Source: Phymorhynchus buccinoides
Taxonomy: Eukaryota; Mollusca; Gastropoda; Neogastropoda; Raphitomidae
Reading direction: 5' to 3'
Length of the DNA: 64,000 nt
NCBI GenBank assembly: GCA_017654935.2
Contig: CM065713.1
Span: 11,645,966 to 11,709,965 of the forward strand
The notes under the pieces were generated by a model that saw only the letters and a list, made by a program, of their open reading frames with translations, did not search any database and had not been told where the DNA came from. The position numbers and the translations under genes are program-made. Of this stretch, positions 48,334 to 62,139 are shown piece by piece (position 1 is the first letter of the stretch; the number at the start of each line of letters is the position of its first letter).

Positions 48334-49815
48334 TAAGCACTTAGATAACAGTGATAGAACACACGATTCACAGCCAAGAAGGGAACAAAGTAAGCACTTA
48401 GATAACAGTGATAGAACACACGATTCACAGCCAAGAAGGGAACAAAGTAAGCACTTAGATAACAGTGATAGAACACACGATTCACAGCCAAGAAGGGAAC
48501 AAAGTAAGCACTTAGATAACAGTGATAGAACACACGATTCACAGCCAAGAAGGGAACAAAGTAAGCACTTAGATAACAGTGATAGAACACACGATTCACA
48601 GCCAAGAAGGGAACAAAGTAAGCACTTAGATAACAGTGATAGAACACACGATTCACAGCCAAGAAGGGAACAAAGTAAGCACTTAGATAACAGTGATAGA
48701 ACACACGATTCACAGCCAAGAAGGGAACAAAGTAAGCACTTAGATAACAGTGATAGAACACACGATTCACAGCCAAGAAGGGAACAAAGTAAGCACTTAG
48801 ATAACAGTGATAGAACACACGATTCACAGCCAAGAAGGGAACAAAGTAAGCACTTAGATAACAGTGATAGAACACACGATTCACAGCCAAGAAGGGAACA
48901 AAGTAAGCACTTAGATAACAGTGATAGAACACACGATTCACAGCCAAGAAGGGAACAAAGTAAGCACTTAGATAACAGTGATAGAACACACGATTCACAG
49001 CCAAGAAGGGAACAAAGTAAGCACTTAGATAACAGTGATAGAACACACGATTCACAGCCAAGAAGGGAACAAAGTAAGCACTTAGATAACAGTGATAGAA
49101 CACACGATTCACAGCCAAGAAGGGAACAAAGTAAGCACTTAGATAACAGTGATAGAACACACGATTCACAGCCAAGAAGGGAACAAAGTAAGCACTTAGA
49201 TAACAGTGATAGAACACACGATTCACAGCCAAGAAGGGAACAAAGTAAGCACTTAGATAACAGTGATAGAACACACGATTCACAGCCAAGAAGGGAACAA
49301 AGTAAGCACTTAGATAACAGTGATAGAACACACGATTCACAGCCAAGAAGGGAACAAAGTAAGCACTTAGATAACAGTGATAGAACACACGATTCACAGC
49401 CAAGAAGGGAACAAAGTAAGCACTTAGATAACAGTGATAGAACACACGATTCACAGCCAAGAAGGGAACAAAGTAAGCACTTAGATAACAGTGATAGAAC
49501 ACACGATTCACAGCCAAGAAGGGAACAAAGTAAGCACTTAGATAACAGTGATAGAACACACGATTCACAGCCAAGAAGGGAACAAAGTAAGCACTTAGAT
49601 AACAGTGATAGAACACACGATTCACAGCCAAGAAGGGAACAAAGTAAGCACTTAGATAACAGTGATAGAACACACGATTCACAGCCAAGAAGGGAACAAA
49701 GTAAGCACTTAGATAACAGTGATAGAACACACGATTCACAGCCAAGAAGGGAACAAAGTAAGCACTTAGATAACAGTGATAGAACACACGATTCACAGCC
49801 AAGAAGGGAACAAAG
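48334..49815. repeat. 57-bp satellite, 26 identical units
   Basis: TAAGCACTTAGATAACAGTG... repeats every 57 bp; 1482 bp is exactly 26 units, with no differences noticed between units. One minus-strand frame stays open because 57 is a multiple of 3. It begins about 20 bp after a TTAA MITE. Confidence 0.96.
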
Positions 49816-50128
49816 TTTTTAGCTGTATGATAAAAATAACAACAGCAGAAGAAAAAGTATCCCACCAAAAAAAAAAAAAAAAAAAAATCATAACTTAAAA
49901 TATTTCATTAGCAGGGACTGGGGTTTAAATGGGATTTTTGAGTGGGTTGATTTTGCTGTAGCATTTTACAAAGCATGCATAACAACAACAAAAAATTCAA
50001 ATCGGCAGGAATGTATAATCTTTGTAACACAAAACGCGCTATTTTACTAGTTTAAAAGGAATGTTTAAATAAATATCAATAAAGTTTTATCATGCACGTT
50101 CTTTCTCAAAGTAGGCAGGCAATGCATT

Positions 50129-50374
50129 AACCCTTTCACCGCCAGCCATTTTTCAGCCAGGAGATACGATTAAACTTAACTGGGTAGAGAGAAAAAAATA
50201 TCTGCAATATTGGCAATTTCTCTGTGACATGGTTAACATTAGCCATATATCCTTACTTCCCAAAATAAACAAAACAGGGTCTTTAGATAACAGGCCCTGA
50301 TTTGATGACTTTTAGTGACATGGCTGTTAAACCATTGTGGTGCATACATGCGACATCAGCGGCGAAAGGGTTAA
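50129..50374. mobile_element. TTAA MITE family 1 copy
   Basis: Both ends intact (TTAACCCTTTCACCGCC, GGCGAAAGGGTTAA). Lies in the intergenic region 3' of the zinc-finger gene. Confidence 0.88.
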
Positions 50375-51788
50375 AGTTTGAAATTAACTGGAGGGCTGCT
50401 TCACGAGGGTTAACGTTACGTTGCGCTCACTCAAATCGACAAAAAAGGTATAAAAAACACCTTTCGTTTGCCGATAGTTTGAGTGACGTTTTGTTCTTGC
50501 CAAACACCGAGCAAGCGGCGAACTATCCGGAACTAGTAGGGGGTGAACACATTTCTTGTTGTTGATTGGTCCGTTAAAGTTTGGTTAAAATAATACTTTT
50601 GGGGGGGCCAGTCAGACAAGAGCTTGTAATATTCTTCCGCAAACGTTTTCTAAAGTGTTTCTTAGACCCCTTTTGGCGTAACAGTTATGCGCGCGGCGAC
50701 CGTCATCTAGAGAAACTCGACCCTGGAATGCGTTGTATCCTTGTAAACTAATACACTAGACCAGAAAGAAACACACACACGCACACACACAAACAAAAAG
50801 AAACTGACTCCCTTTGATTTTGTAAATAGTACAAACTCCCTCTCAAAAAACAACAACGAACAAAGAAAATCCCTCTTTTGCCAGATTCACACCTCTCTCC
50901 AACACCCTCTCAAAAAACAAAAAAGTTAGTAATGCTGAGTGATTGGACCCAAAATGTTAGCACACAAGCAATTTTCAATGCAAGAGTTGTCGGTTTTCTT
51001 TTGTTTGTTTGGGTGTTTTTTCCCAGTTCCATTCTATGAAGTTCCAGTACAACAATTGAACAGTTCAAATCGTCCAGTTTGTATGTAACCCACATACCAC
51101 AGCCCAAAAACGAGCAATAACAAAACGTGTCATGTGGTTATAAGGCAACATCATCCAAGAAGGCACAGCACGTATTTGGGGTTTTTCCTCCCGTTCAAGG
51201 TCCAAGTTTCAACTGAAGTTTTCATTAAATCCTTATTTCGATTCTTTAAGGCACAGACTTTCAGTTCACTACTATGATTCAGTCTTCAGTTTGAAAATTT
51301 CAATTGAAAAAAATGTTTTATATTCACACCCAAAAAGCTCCCCCCCCCCACTCAGTTTCCCTAGTCCAAGAGAAGTAGAAATTTACCATTTTATTTTCAT
51401 ATCTTTTCTCTCCCTCGTCTCAGATTTTCTTCTTCTTCTTCTTCTTCGATCACTCAGGCAGTTTCATTTCATATGAGTGCAGATGCGTCATGCTGCTGTT
51501 ATGCACCCAACTAAGAAATAGTTAGGTCCAGCATACATGTCCGTCTTCGGCTGGAGAAGAATCCTTGTAAGAGTCTCTTGAAAAAAAAGGCTAGGAGAAT
51601 GGACCAGTAAGGCAGAAAAATAGTAGGCGACAACAGTAAGCAAAGGGAAAAGGCAGAGTCAAAGAGAGTGACAGATTAGAGGAAGTTACAAGCACAGAAC
51701 TTCCAGAAGGTGGGGGTATTAGTTGTACAAAAGACCCTCAAGGAGGGGTGGTGGGGAGGGGTCTAAGATTTTCAAAATGGCTTTAGTT

Positions 51789-54370
51789 TTACTCCCAGCT
51801 CATATTTTCCACGTCATCAACGGGCTCTAGTTTCACCACGATGCTGTTATCATCATGCAGATCCGGCAAAGACGGGCTTTCTCCTCCCACCTCTGCATCA
51901 GCATTCTCATCAGCTACATCAACATCGTCGCCTTGAGGCTCTTCAACGAGCGAAAAACTGTCTGTGGAATCGGTGTCACTGTCCTGGGAACGGGTTTTCA
52001 AACCTGAGGCCTTTTTTTCACTTTTTTTGCGGCGGAGGATTTTTTTCAAAGAGATTTTCGTCATGGTTCTGTTCGGTTTAGGGGCAGTGGCGGTTTCGGG
52101 TTCGGGTTCAGCTAAGTTCAGCACAGTGGCAGGAATGTTCTGGTTGATGTCCGCAACAATTTTCTCAATCCGTTTCGCTTTTGATGGTCGAATTCTCGCA
52201 TCAGCTTTCCTCGCTACATTATCTGCCAAGCCTGTTTTCTTGACTCTGCCAGTTTCATCGACATTGCTAACTCCATCATCTTCGCTCTTTTCTAACACAG
52301 TACTCGATTCCGTTTTCTTCGTGGACTGGTCTTGAACGCACCTTGTAGCCATGGCCTGCAGGCTAGCAGAAGCTTCTCCGAGTTGACTTCTTCCAATCGG
52401 CTGACCTTCGACCGACCGTCCTCCGACTGGTTGGTTTTTAAGTAGCTGCAACAAAATTTCCGGATCGCGTACACGACTTAACAAGGGCGGTTGAGGTTTG
52501 GACTCGCCGGTCAAAGTGAGAAGCGACTTCAACAACAACGCTTCGGTGGTGGTGGTGGTGGCGCTGTTGGAGTTTCCCTCTTCCTTTACATTCGGTCCGG
52601 AAGTGGGGAAATCTTCAATCTCCCCGTCGCTTTTCGCTGCCGTCTCCTCTCGGTTAGGAGAATTTTCCACCGAAATAGCGCCCCCCTCGTTTTGACCCTC
52701 GTGATTTTGTCCATCCTGCACGGAGTCAGGGTGGACGGCCATCTTGTGACGTTTCACCGAACGCCGGTAGCAGAAACCGCGGCCGCAGATGTCGCAGATG
52801 TGCACTTTCAAATCGGGCGTTTCCAAACGAGTGCGCTTCTTCTTCTGTCCGTCTTCGGCGGGTGTTTGGGTGGTGTCGACTTTCGTTGACCGTTTCAAGG
52901 CGGGCTTCGGAGCTGGAGTAGATGGGAGGGAGGTGGGCGAGGGGTTGTGGTGGGTTGTGGGAGTAGAGAGAGACGGGCTAAAGGTGGTGGTGGTGGTGGT
53001 GGGAGAAGCCGGCGGCACAATCGTAGCTTTATCAAAACCCTGCGCGTTATTAGTGTTCTCGGGCACTGCAGAGTACTGAGACCATTCCATTTTCTCCGGT
53101 TTTGTCTCAAACTGTCTGGAGACGCTTGCGATGGCAGTCGACAAGGAGAAGGAGGAAGAGGAGTAGGAGGAGAAGGATTTCACACTCCCTTTGCTCCTGT
53201 TAACAGAATCAGCAAAACTCCTATCCTCTGAAGAAACCAAAGATGCTGGTGTATCAGAATTCATACCTCCTACTACTGCTTGAGGTGTTCCCGGACTCGG
53301 TTTCTTCTTTTTCGGAGATGAACTTTGCTGCTTGCTTTTAGAAGCTGAGTTGGGGGAAGTTTTGGACCTGGCTTTTGGCGTAGTAGTAGCAATAGTGGTG
53401 TTTCCAGACTGGAGTGGTTGTGTTAATGCTGCCGTGGTGAAAACTGTCCCTAGTCCTGGTGGCAACTCGCTAGAAAAGACGCTGGAGAGAAGAGAACCAC
53501 CAGACAAACTTTCTCCAAAATTGTCAACCTTCTCCGACGAATCGCGCACAGATAAACCCCCCGCTTTGCTTCGCTCTCCCCCCGTCGCTTTCGACACCGT
53601 CTCGATCACCGCGCATGACTGGTCGAGCCGAATCAGCGCCAGTTCTTGCGACTGATCTGATTGGCCACTCATCATCGACGACGAATCACCTCCCAGAATC
53701 TTGCTGCTGCTCTCCCCTAGATTCTTGTTGATGCTCTCCCCTAGATTCTTGTTGATGCTCTCCCCTAGATTATTGTTGATGCTCTCCCCTAGATTCTTGC
53801 TGCCACTCTCCCCTAGATTCTTGCTGCTACTCTCCCCCAGATTCTTGTTGATGCTCTCCCCTAGATTCTTGTTGATGCTCTCCCCCAGATTCTCGCTGCC
53901 GTCTCCCAGGTTGTAAGGCACCGAATTGTGGTTGATGTCCTTCGCGATTTCTTCTTCTTCTTCTCCCCCTCCCTTCTCTCCTCCTCCCCCCTCCTGCTCT
54001 TTACCACCACCACTACTACCACTACTGGCTCGGCTGAAGTGGTTCCGCTGGTGCCGGTGCATGGTGCCGCTGTGCGCGAACGCTCGGTCGCAGACCTTGC
54101 ACTTGAAGGGGCGCTCTTTGGTGTGGGTGCGCAGGTGCTCGAAGAGCTGCGAGGCGTGGGTGAACCTCCGCTGGCAGATGCCGCAGGTGTACGGGCGCTC
54201 GCCTGTGTGCAGGCGCTTGTGCTTGTAGAGGGAGCCGCGGTACATGAAGTCCTTGCCGCAGTCGTTGCAGCGGAAGGGGCGCTGCTGGGTGTGTGTGTTC
54301 ATGTGCTGGTGGATGTTGGACTTCTGGGAGAAGCGCTTGTGGCAGACGGGGCACTCAAACGGCTTCTCGC
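51789..54370 (-). CDS. Zinc-finger gene exon 3: four clustered fingers, long low-complexity region, one distal finger
   Basis: A 2582-bp exon, acceptor CATTTTGCAG, stop TAA at 51791-51789; 859 codons after the split Gly. Fingers 2-5 (FECPVCHKRF, FRCNDCGKDF, YTCGICQRRF, FKCKVCDRAF) are joined by TQQRP, TGERP and TKERP linkers at about residues 300-406. Then come an octapeptide repeat (NLGESINK type), Ser/Thr-rich sequence, basic NLS-like clusters (SPKKKKPSP, QKKKRTRLE) and a distal finger near residue 820 (HICDICGRGFCYRR). Near the C terminus are KKILRRKKSEKK, SUMO-like VKEEGN and VKLEPVDD, and the end VENMSWE. Joined length is about 1155 residues. Orthologue not recognised. Confidence 0.93.
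53695..53915 (-). repeat. In-frame 24-bp coding repeat (NLGESINK x ~8-9)
   Basis: Inside exon 3 a 24-bp unit encodes NLGES followed by INK, SSK, GSK or INN, eight to nine times, just after the finger cluster. Being a multiple of three, its copy number can change without breaking the frame. Confidence 0.95.
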
Positions 54371-54479
54371 CTGCAAAATGCAATGCACAGAAGAGACAAA
54401 TGAGAAAGACGTAGATTTATGTGCATGAATGGAATGTTCGTGTATATAATTATAAATGGGGGTGGGGGTGCATTTACAA

Positions 54480-54982
54480 ACATACAGGGACACACACACA
54501 CACACACATGATACAGTGACACACACACAAGCAAGCTTACACTAACACACACACACACAGAGATACACACGATACAGTGACACACACACAAGCAAGCTTA
54601 CACTAACTAACACTAACACACACACACACAGATACACACGATACAGTGACACACACACAAGCAAGCTTACACTAACACACACACAGATACACATGACACA
54701 CACACAAGCAAGCTTACACTAACAGTAACACACACACACACACACACAGATACACACGATACAGTGACACACACACAAGCAAGCTTACACTACACACACA
54801 CACAGATACACATGACACAGTGACACACACACAAGCAAGCTTACACTAACACACACACACACACACACAGATACACACGATACAGTGACACACACACAAG
54901 CAAGCTTACACTAACACACGCACACACACAGAGATACTCAGATACACACAATACAGTGACACACACACAAGCAAGCTTACAC

Positions 54983-55015
<33 letters not shown>

Positions 55016-55610
55016 TACACACGATACAGTGACACACACACAAGCAAGCTTACACTAACACACGCACACACACAGAGATACTCAGATACACACGATACAG
55101 TGACACACACACAAGCAAGCTTACACTAACACACACACACACACACACACACAGATACACACGATACAGTGACACACACACAAGCAAGCTTACACTAACA
55201 CACACACACACACACACACACAGATACACACGATACAGTGACACACACACAAGCAAGCTTACACTAACACACGCACACACACAGAGATACTCAGATACAC
55301 ACGATACAGTGACACACACACAAGCAAGCTTACACTACACACACACACACACACACACACACAGATACACACGATACAGTGACACACAGACAAGCAAGCT
55401 TACACTAACACACACACACAGATACACACGATACAGTGACACACACAAGCAAGCTTACATACACACACACACACACACACATACACTCATGCACACATGT
55501 ACGCACAGAAATAGATCTAGACATGATTCAGTGACACACATACTACAAGCAAGCTTACACAAGCACACACACAAACACACTTTACAAGCAAACTTACACA
55601 CACACACACA
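54480..55610. repeat. ~60-75 bp CA-rich minisatellite in zinc-finger intron 2
   Basis: About 16 units of ACACGATACAGTGACACAC, then CAAGCAAGCTTACACTAAC with a variable CA run. It starts about 110 bp from the exon 3 acceptor. Confidence 0.88.
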
Positions 55611-55946
55611 CAGAATTAAAGGGGGGAAATCAGAAGGAAAGAGAGAAATCTGCGGACCGTTCTGATGGCTGGTCTGTTTATGTCCTGATTGCATTTGTAC
55701 TGTCTGATACAAAAAAACAGATATTTCATCAGATTCGTGTACGGGGGACTACAAATATATAGTGAACAAAACCAGTAGTAGGATTTCATCAGATTCATGT
55801 AGACAGTAGAATTTCACGTGAATCATGCCCCACAACTGTCACAATCGGATCGCAGTGAATCGAATCATATAAAATCATGAGAGAGAGAGAGGGAGAGGAG
55901 AGAGACAGAGACAGAGAGAGAGAGACAGACGAGACAGAGAGAGAGC

Positions 55947-56216
55947 TTAACCCTTTCACCGCCAGTCATATTTCAGCCAAAAATGTCCATTAAATTTACT
56001 TGGGTAGAGAACAAAATATGTCTGCAGTATTGGGGATTCTTATGTGACATAAATAAAATAAGGTCTATCCTTACTTCCCCAAACTGAGACAATAAAAATA
56101 AAAAAAATAAAAATTATAGGGTCTTTGGATAATAGACGCCAATTTGATGCCTTTTAGTAACATGGGTGTTAAATCACTGTGGTGCTAAAATGCGACTTTG
56201 GCGGTGAAAGGGTTAA
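55947..56216. mobile_element. TTAA MITE family 1 copy in zinc-finger intron 2
   Basis: Both ends intact, with a small internal A-rich insertion near 56095. Confidence 0.88.
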
Positions 56217-57064
56217 AGGAAATGATGTTCTGGAAAGAAAGAAACAACCCAACAAAAGAAATAAGAAGAAAGTAACATAGTGAGGAAGAAAGGCAGCACA
56301 TGTATGGAGATACCGGGGACTTATTTTATATAAATAGTCACCCCACCTTCTAGAAGTTATGTGCTTGTAAACTTCCTCTAATATGTCATTCTCTTTGACT
56401 CTGCCTTTTCCCTTTGCTTACTGTCTATCATTTTTCTGCCTTACTGACCAGTCCATTCACCTGCCTTTTTTCTAAAAATAATTATCACAAAGATTTTCTC
56501 CAGCCGAAGACGGACATGCTGGGCCGAACTATTTCTTAGTTAGGCGCATAACGGCAGCATGACGCATCTGCGCTCATTATGACAGGAGACCGTCTGAGCG
56601 AGCGATGAAGAAGAAGAAGAAGATGCACTAACGGAAAAAAAGAAAAGTCTCGAAGAAAGAAAACAAATATCAGAAGATAAGACGAGAAAAAAATAGACAA
56701 AACACAAGACAAACAAAAAACAAAAATCCCCAAAACATCATGAACTTCTTCTTCAATCGCTCAGTTTCCTGTCAATTGTGAGTGCAGATGCATCATGCTG
56801 CCGCTATGCACCCTAAGTAAGAAATAATTAGGCCCAGCATGTCCGACTTTGGCTGGAGGAAATCTTTTTGAAATTGTTTCTTAAAAGAAGCCAGGAGAAT
56901 GGACCGGTAAGGCAGAAAGATAGCAGATGAAAGTAAGCAAGAGGAAGTAGAGGAAGTTACAAGCACAGAACTTCCAGAAGGTGGGGCAACTATTTATACA
57001 AAAGACCAACCCCTGGTATCCCCACCGGGGGTGGGTTGGGGGTGGGAGCAAATCATGAACTGAC

Positions 57065-57830
57065 CTGTATGCGTTCTCATATGTTCCACCACGTGACTCT
57101 TACAGCCGAACCACCTCTGACACACCCCACACTGATACGGTTTTTCCCGAGACCGCTGACGCTCCTCCTTTCCCGCTCCCCCGCCCTCCTCTTGTCCCTG
57201 CCTCTCCCCCTCTCCCTTGAGGGAGACCCGGCGTCGTTGCAGCGGTATCGCCGAACGTTTTAGGATAGGGGCGGAGACGATTTTTCCGGAGGCGGAATCG
57301 ACTATAATGTGAGTGAGAGGGGAAGCAGAACTGGAAACGGGTGTCGTCGTCGTAGTTGTACCACCAAGAGAGACAAACCATTGGTTTGCGGGCCCTTTCA
57401 GGCTGCTTGAAGGCTCTCCCAGGCTGCTCCAAGGCTCCCTCAGGCTGCTCCCAGGCTCTCCTCTGAGAATTGCAGGCTCCCTCAGGCTCACAGGCTCGCG
57501 CTCCAAAACCGCTCTCAGAACGCTCGTGTTTGAAGTCTTTGATAAACTGACGCTTCTTTTCTCTGTTGGTGCTGGGGGGGTTTCCGGGCTTGGCAGTTCC
57601 GTTTTGATTTCGGTCAACGCGACTGAATTCGGTGATGATGATGACGGCGACTGTGAGTCGTCGTCGTCGTCGTCGCCGGACTCTGATCGACCCCTGGTGT
57701 TAATTGGGGAGGTCGCTGGCTCATCTTGGGGGTCGTCGTTGGACTGTTCCATGTCACTGTCAGGGTGCGCAGGTTCCTGTTTGATTGTGGGGGGGGTGGG
57801 GGTGGTGTTCCCTTCTGCATCTTCTATGGC
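57065..57830 (-). CDS. Zinc-finger gene exon 2: acidic/Ser-Pro region and first C2H2 finger
   Basis: A 766-bp exon with acceptor CTCCTACAG and donor GTCAGT: 255 codons plus one base. It begins AIEDAEGNTTP and has a poly-Asp/Ser stretch near residue 110 of the joined protein. There are two SUMO-consensus-like sites (TIKQEP, EIKTELP) and a run of LREP/LGEP repeats. It ends with C2H2 finger 1 (YQCGVCQRWFGC...HMRTH, about residues 272-294). The border splits HT-G-EKP, the classical inter-finger linker, confirming the junction. Probably a nuclear DNA-binding regulator; target unknown. Confidence 0.9.
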
Positions 57831-57929
57831 CTGTAGGAGAAAAGAATGATTGACATAAATATTGGAAATCGAACGCAGATTCAAACATCTTCAATCAGAG
57901 TGTGCGAGAAAGAGGCAGAGGGAGATAAA

Positions 57930-59410
<1,481 letters not shown>

Positions 59411-59427
59411 CAGAGACAAGTGTTCAC

Positions 59428-59551
59428 CTGGTGTAGAAAATGGTCGTTGATGGTGGTGGCGGTGGTATCTACTTCATCCACCACACAGTAAGTAGCGTCC
59501 ACGCCCATTAGAACTAAGCGTCCCTCCTCGTCAGCTACCGACACCATTTTT
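59428..59551 (-). CDS. Zinc-finger gene exon 1 (coding), MVSVADEEGRL
   Basis: An exon with donor GTGAAC, ending in phase 0 after NDHFLHQ. The likely start ATG is at 59547-59545 in the context AAAAATGG, giving 40 codons (MVSVADEEGRLVLMGVDATY...). A CTCTCTCAG acceptor lies at 59552, so the bases AAAA could be 5' UTR or the reading frame could extend into an earlier exon. The segment is acidic with no domain I recognise. Two partial copies of its 3' edge lie in the following intron. Confidence 0.75.
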
Positions 59552-60203
59552 CTGAGAGAGAAAAATCATCATTTTTGTTATACTCATCATCATTTATCAT
59601 TATCCATTCTTATTAGAAATTTAATTCCAGTCCTCATCGGCTAAGTACTGTTAAAGACCCACCAGATCATGTGTCAAAATCACGGGTTTGAATGAATTTT
59701 GGTGTTTTACGTCCTCTCGACCCGGAAAAATCACGGGTTTCACATGTTTTCCCTCTTATAGCTGGTAAATCTTGTTTTGACCAGGTTTGACTCCCATACT
59801 AATGCCCCCAATTTCAAAACGAAACATTTTAATGAGCAGCCTCAATTTGAAGTTGGGGTCATTTGTATTTGGGTCACAGCTACCTAGAAAAAAAACAAGG
59901 GACTTAATTGTGGTGCGGCGTCAGTGTGTCTTTAAAGGAGACCTCAAAACAAATGCAGTGGATTCCTGCTAACTAAAAAAAACGGATATCCTCCGAAGTC
60001 GGAGTAAGGCTGCCCACATGGCGGGGGTAATCAAAACCGGTCATACACGTAATGTTCTAATCCCTAGCTGGTGCATTTGTACCATAGTGCTCAAGTGTTT
60101 TGGGGATGATCCCTGGAGTCTTCAAGCCAGGGTTTGACAACAACAACAAAAACAGATAACTCAAAAACACTCTGGATAACAAACATTTTCTGGTCCCAGT
60201 TTA

Positions 60204-60449
60204 TTAACCCTTTCGCCGCCAAACATTTTTCAGCCAAAAAATAAAATAAAGCTTAACTGGGTAGAGAAAATAAAATATCTGCAATATTGCGAATTCCTCT
60301 GTGACATTTATAACATTAGGTCTATCATTACCTCCCAAAATTAAGAAAATAGGGTCTTCAGACAACAGGCCCTGATTTGATGCCTTTTTGTGACATGGGT
60401 GTTAAACCATTATGGTGCTAAAATGCGACATTGGCGGTGAAAGGGTTAA
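60204..60449. mobile_element. TTAA MITE family 1 copy
   Basis: Ends TTAACCCTTTCGCCGCC and GGCGGTGAAAGGGTTAA. Upstream of zinc-finger exon 1. Confidence 0.88.
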
Positions 60450-60971
60450 TCTGCATGCTAAAATGTCTTTTTAACCCAAAATATTGGCTATCTCAAAATA
60501 TAATTTTAGTCCCTTCAATTTTGACTTTTAACGCGATTTTCACTGTAAAAAGTGTATGTAATGATGCAAAATGGAATAGAATCATTAACTCTGAGTTTAT
60601 TGGAAGTTATAAACTTGAACGCTCAGATTTATATATAGACTCTATATAGAAAAACTCTCTACACCGATTGGTTACCCCACAACAAACAATACAAAAGCAA
60701 AGTCAGAGGCAAACTTGTGGTCTAAGGGAACGAAGCAAGTTTAGAAATGACCAAGGTCACACAGATTTACTTCCCTTGAAGCAAATTGACAATTTTTTTC
60801 GCAACACGCCGCTAGAATACTAGCAATGCCCGAGTTTACCATTGCCGAAATGCTGCTAGTATGTTTTAAAACAACAGGCAAAATGCCTTTGGCCGACAGT
60901 GGTGTGGCTGTTTACAACTCATTCAGTTTGTAAGCACAAATTAACGAGTTGGTTTTCCAATTTTATACCAT

Positions 60972-61191
60972 TTAACCCCTTCACTGCACTGCTGCTCGTA
61001 GTTGATGACATCATTAATGATGTCATAACTTTTTATGTCATAGACCTAGAATGATGGTTCTTGCTTTAGATAAGCCAGGAAAGGTATATCTCTAGACCAT
61101 TTTCTCAGATTGAGTGTAAGAGGTTTGGTTCAAACTTTATAATTAAAAAATCAATATTTTCTCATTTTTCTTCTGGCAGTGAAGGGGTTAA
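60972..61191. mobile_element. TTAA MITE family 2, diverged copy
   Basis: Ends TTAACCCCTTCACTGC and GGCAGTGAAGGGGTTAA, with the ATGACATCATTAATGATGTC palindrome. Confidence 0.78.
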
Positions 61192-61365
61192 AGGATTAAA
61201 GATGAATATAAACCACTGTACAAAAATAAAGTCACTGTGATCTCTAAATTTTTAAAGAGAATTTATTGAAAAGGACAAAAATAGGGTGTCCTGAGGGAAT
61301 TTATTCTCCTTGACTGCAGTGTCCTGAGGGAATACGGAGCAGCGAGAGGGGTTGTGTTGAAAGTA

Positions 61366-61712
61366 TTAATTCAATCAAATCGTTCTGGACATATATGTCC
61401 GGAATTAATAGATATGTCAATTTCATACATTTGCTTCAAGGGAAGTAAATCTGTGTGCAACCCACACCTTGGTCACTTCTAAACTCGCTTCGCTCCCTTA
61501 GACCACAATATTGCATCTGACTTTTCTTTCGTAGTGGTTTGTTGTGGGGAAACCAATCGGTGTAGAGAGCTTTTTCTATAATTATAAAGTCTATATGTAT
61601 AAAAAAAAAGTCTGATCTACCACTTCCCTATGTCTAAACCTGAAGCAAAAACCTGAGGTGATTTGTGAGGTTTTTTTAATAATTCAAAATCGTTGCGATG
61701 CAAATGAGTTAA
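61366..61712. mobile_element. TTAA-ended ~350-bp element, uninterrupted copy
   Basis: Colinear with 23560-24222 without the nested MITE, including CTCGCTTCGCTCCCTTAGAC and GTTGTGGGGAAACCAA. Confidence 0.82.
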
Positions 61713-61814
61713 TGTAGTACTTAGCATTGTGATGTTTTAAGTTCAATTATATGCTTCATAAAAGACTAAACAGTAAAATGCAATCAATCAAACGTCAGTT
61801 GGCATTGCGGATGG

Positions 61815-62135
61815 TCTCCCGTGGGGATACCGGTGGGTCTTCCGTACAAATAGTTCCCCCACCTACTGGAAGTTCTGTGCTTGTAGCTTCCTCTAATCTG
61901 CCTCTCTCTTTGACTCTGCCTTTTACCTTGCTTTGTGTCACCTACTATCTTTCTGACTTTTGACCCATTCTCCTGCCTTTATTTCCAAAAAATCTTCCAT
62001 AATATAGTTTTCTCCATTGAGCTCCTCCGAAATCGGAATGTGTCGGCTGAATGCAGCGAGGAGACTGGTGAAAACTGGAAAACGGACCATATGTACACAT
62101 TGTGGCCTTATGGCCCGGTAACGCAGAAGAAGAAA
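61815..62135 (+). mobile_element. SINE-like dispersed repeat, form 2
   Basis: Shares the 5' half of form 1 but has a different 3' module (GAAATCGGAATGTGTCGGCTG, then TGGCCTTATGGCCCGG and a GAAGAAGAAAAG tail). Other form-2 copies: 1750-2140 (-), 18348-18680 (-), 21505-21815 (+, with an internal insertion). Confidence 0.68.
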
Positions 62136-62139
62136 AGAA

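Noticed and set aside
48330..49868. A 512-codon open frame on the minus strand
   Set aside because: It is the 57-bp satellite read in its one open frame; 26 identical 19-residue units, no start context or domain.
52491..53655. Plus-strand open frames opposite zinc-finger exon 3
   Set aside because: Antisense shadows of the GC-rich coding exon.
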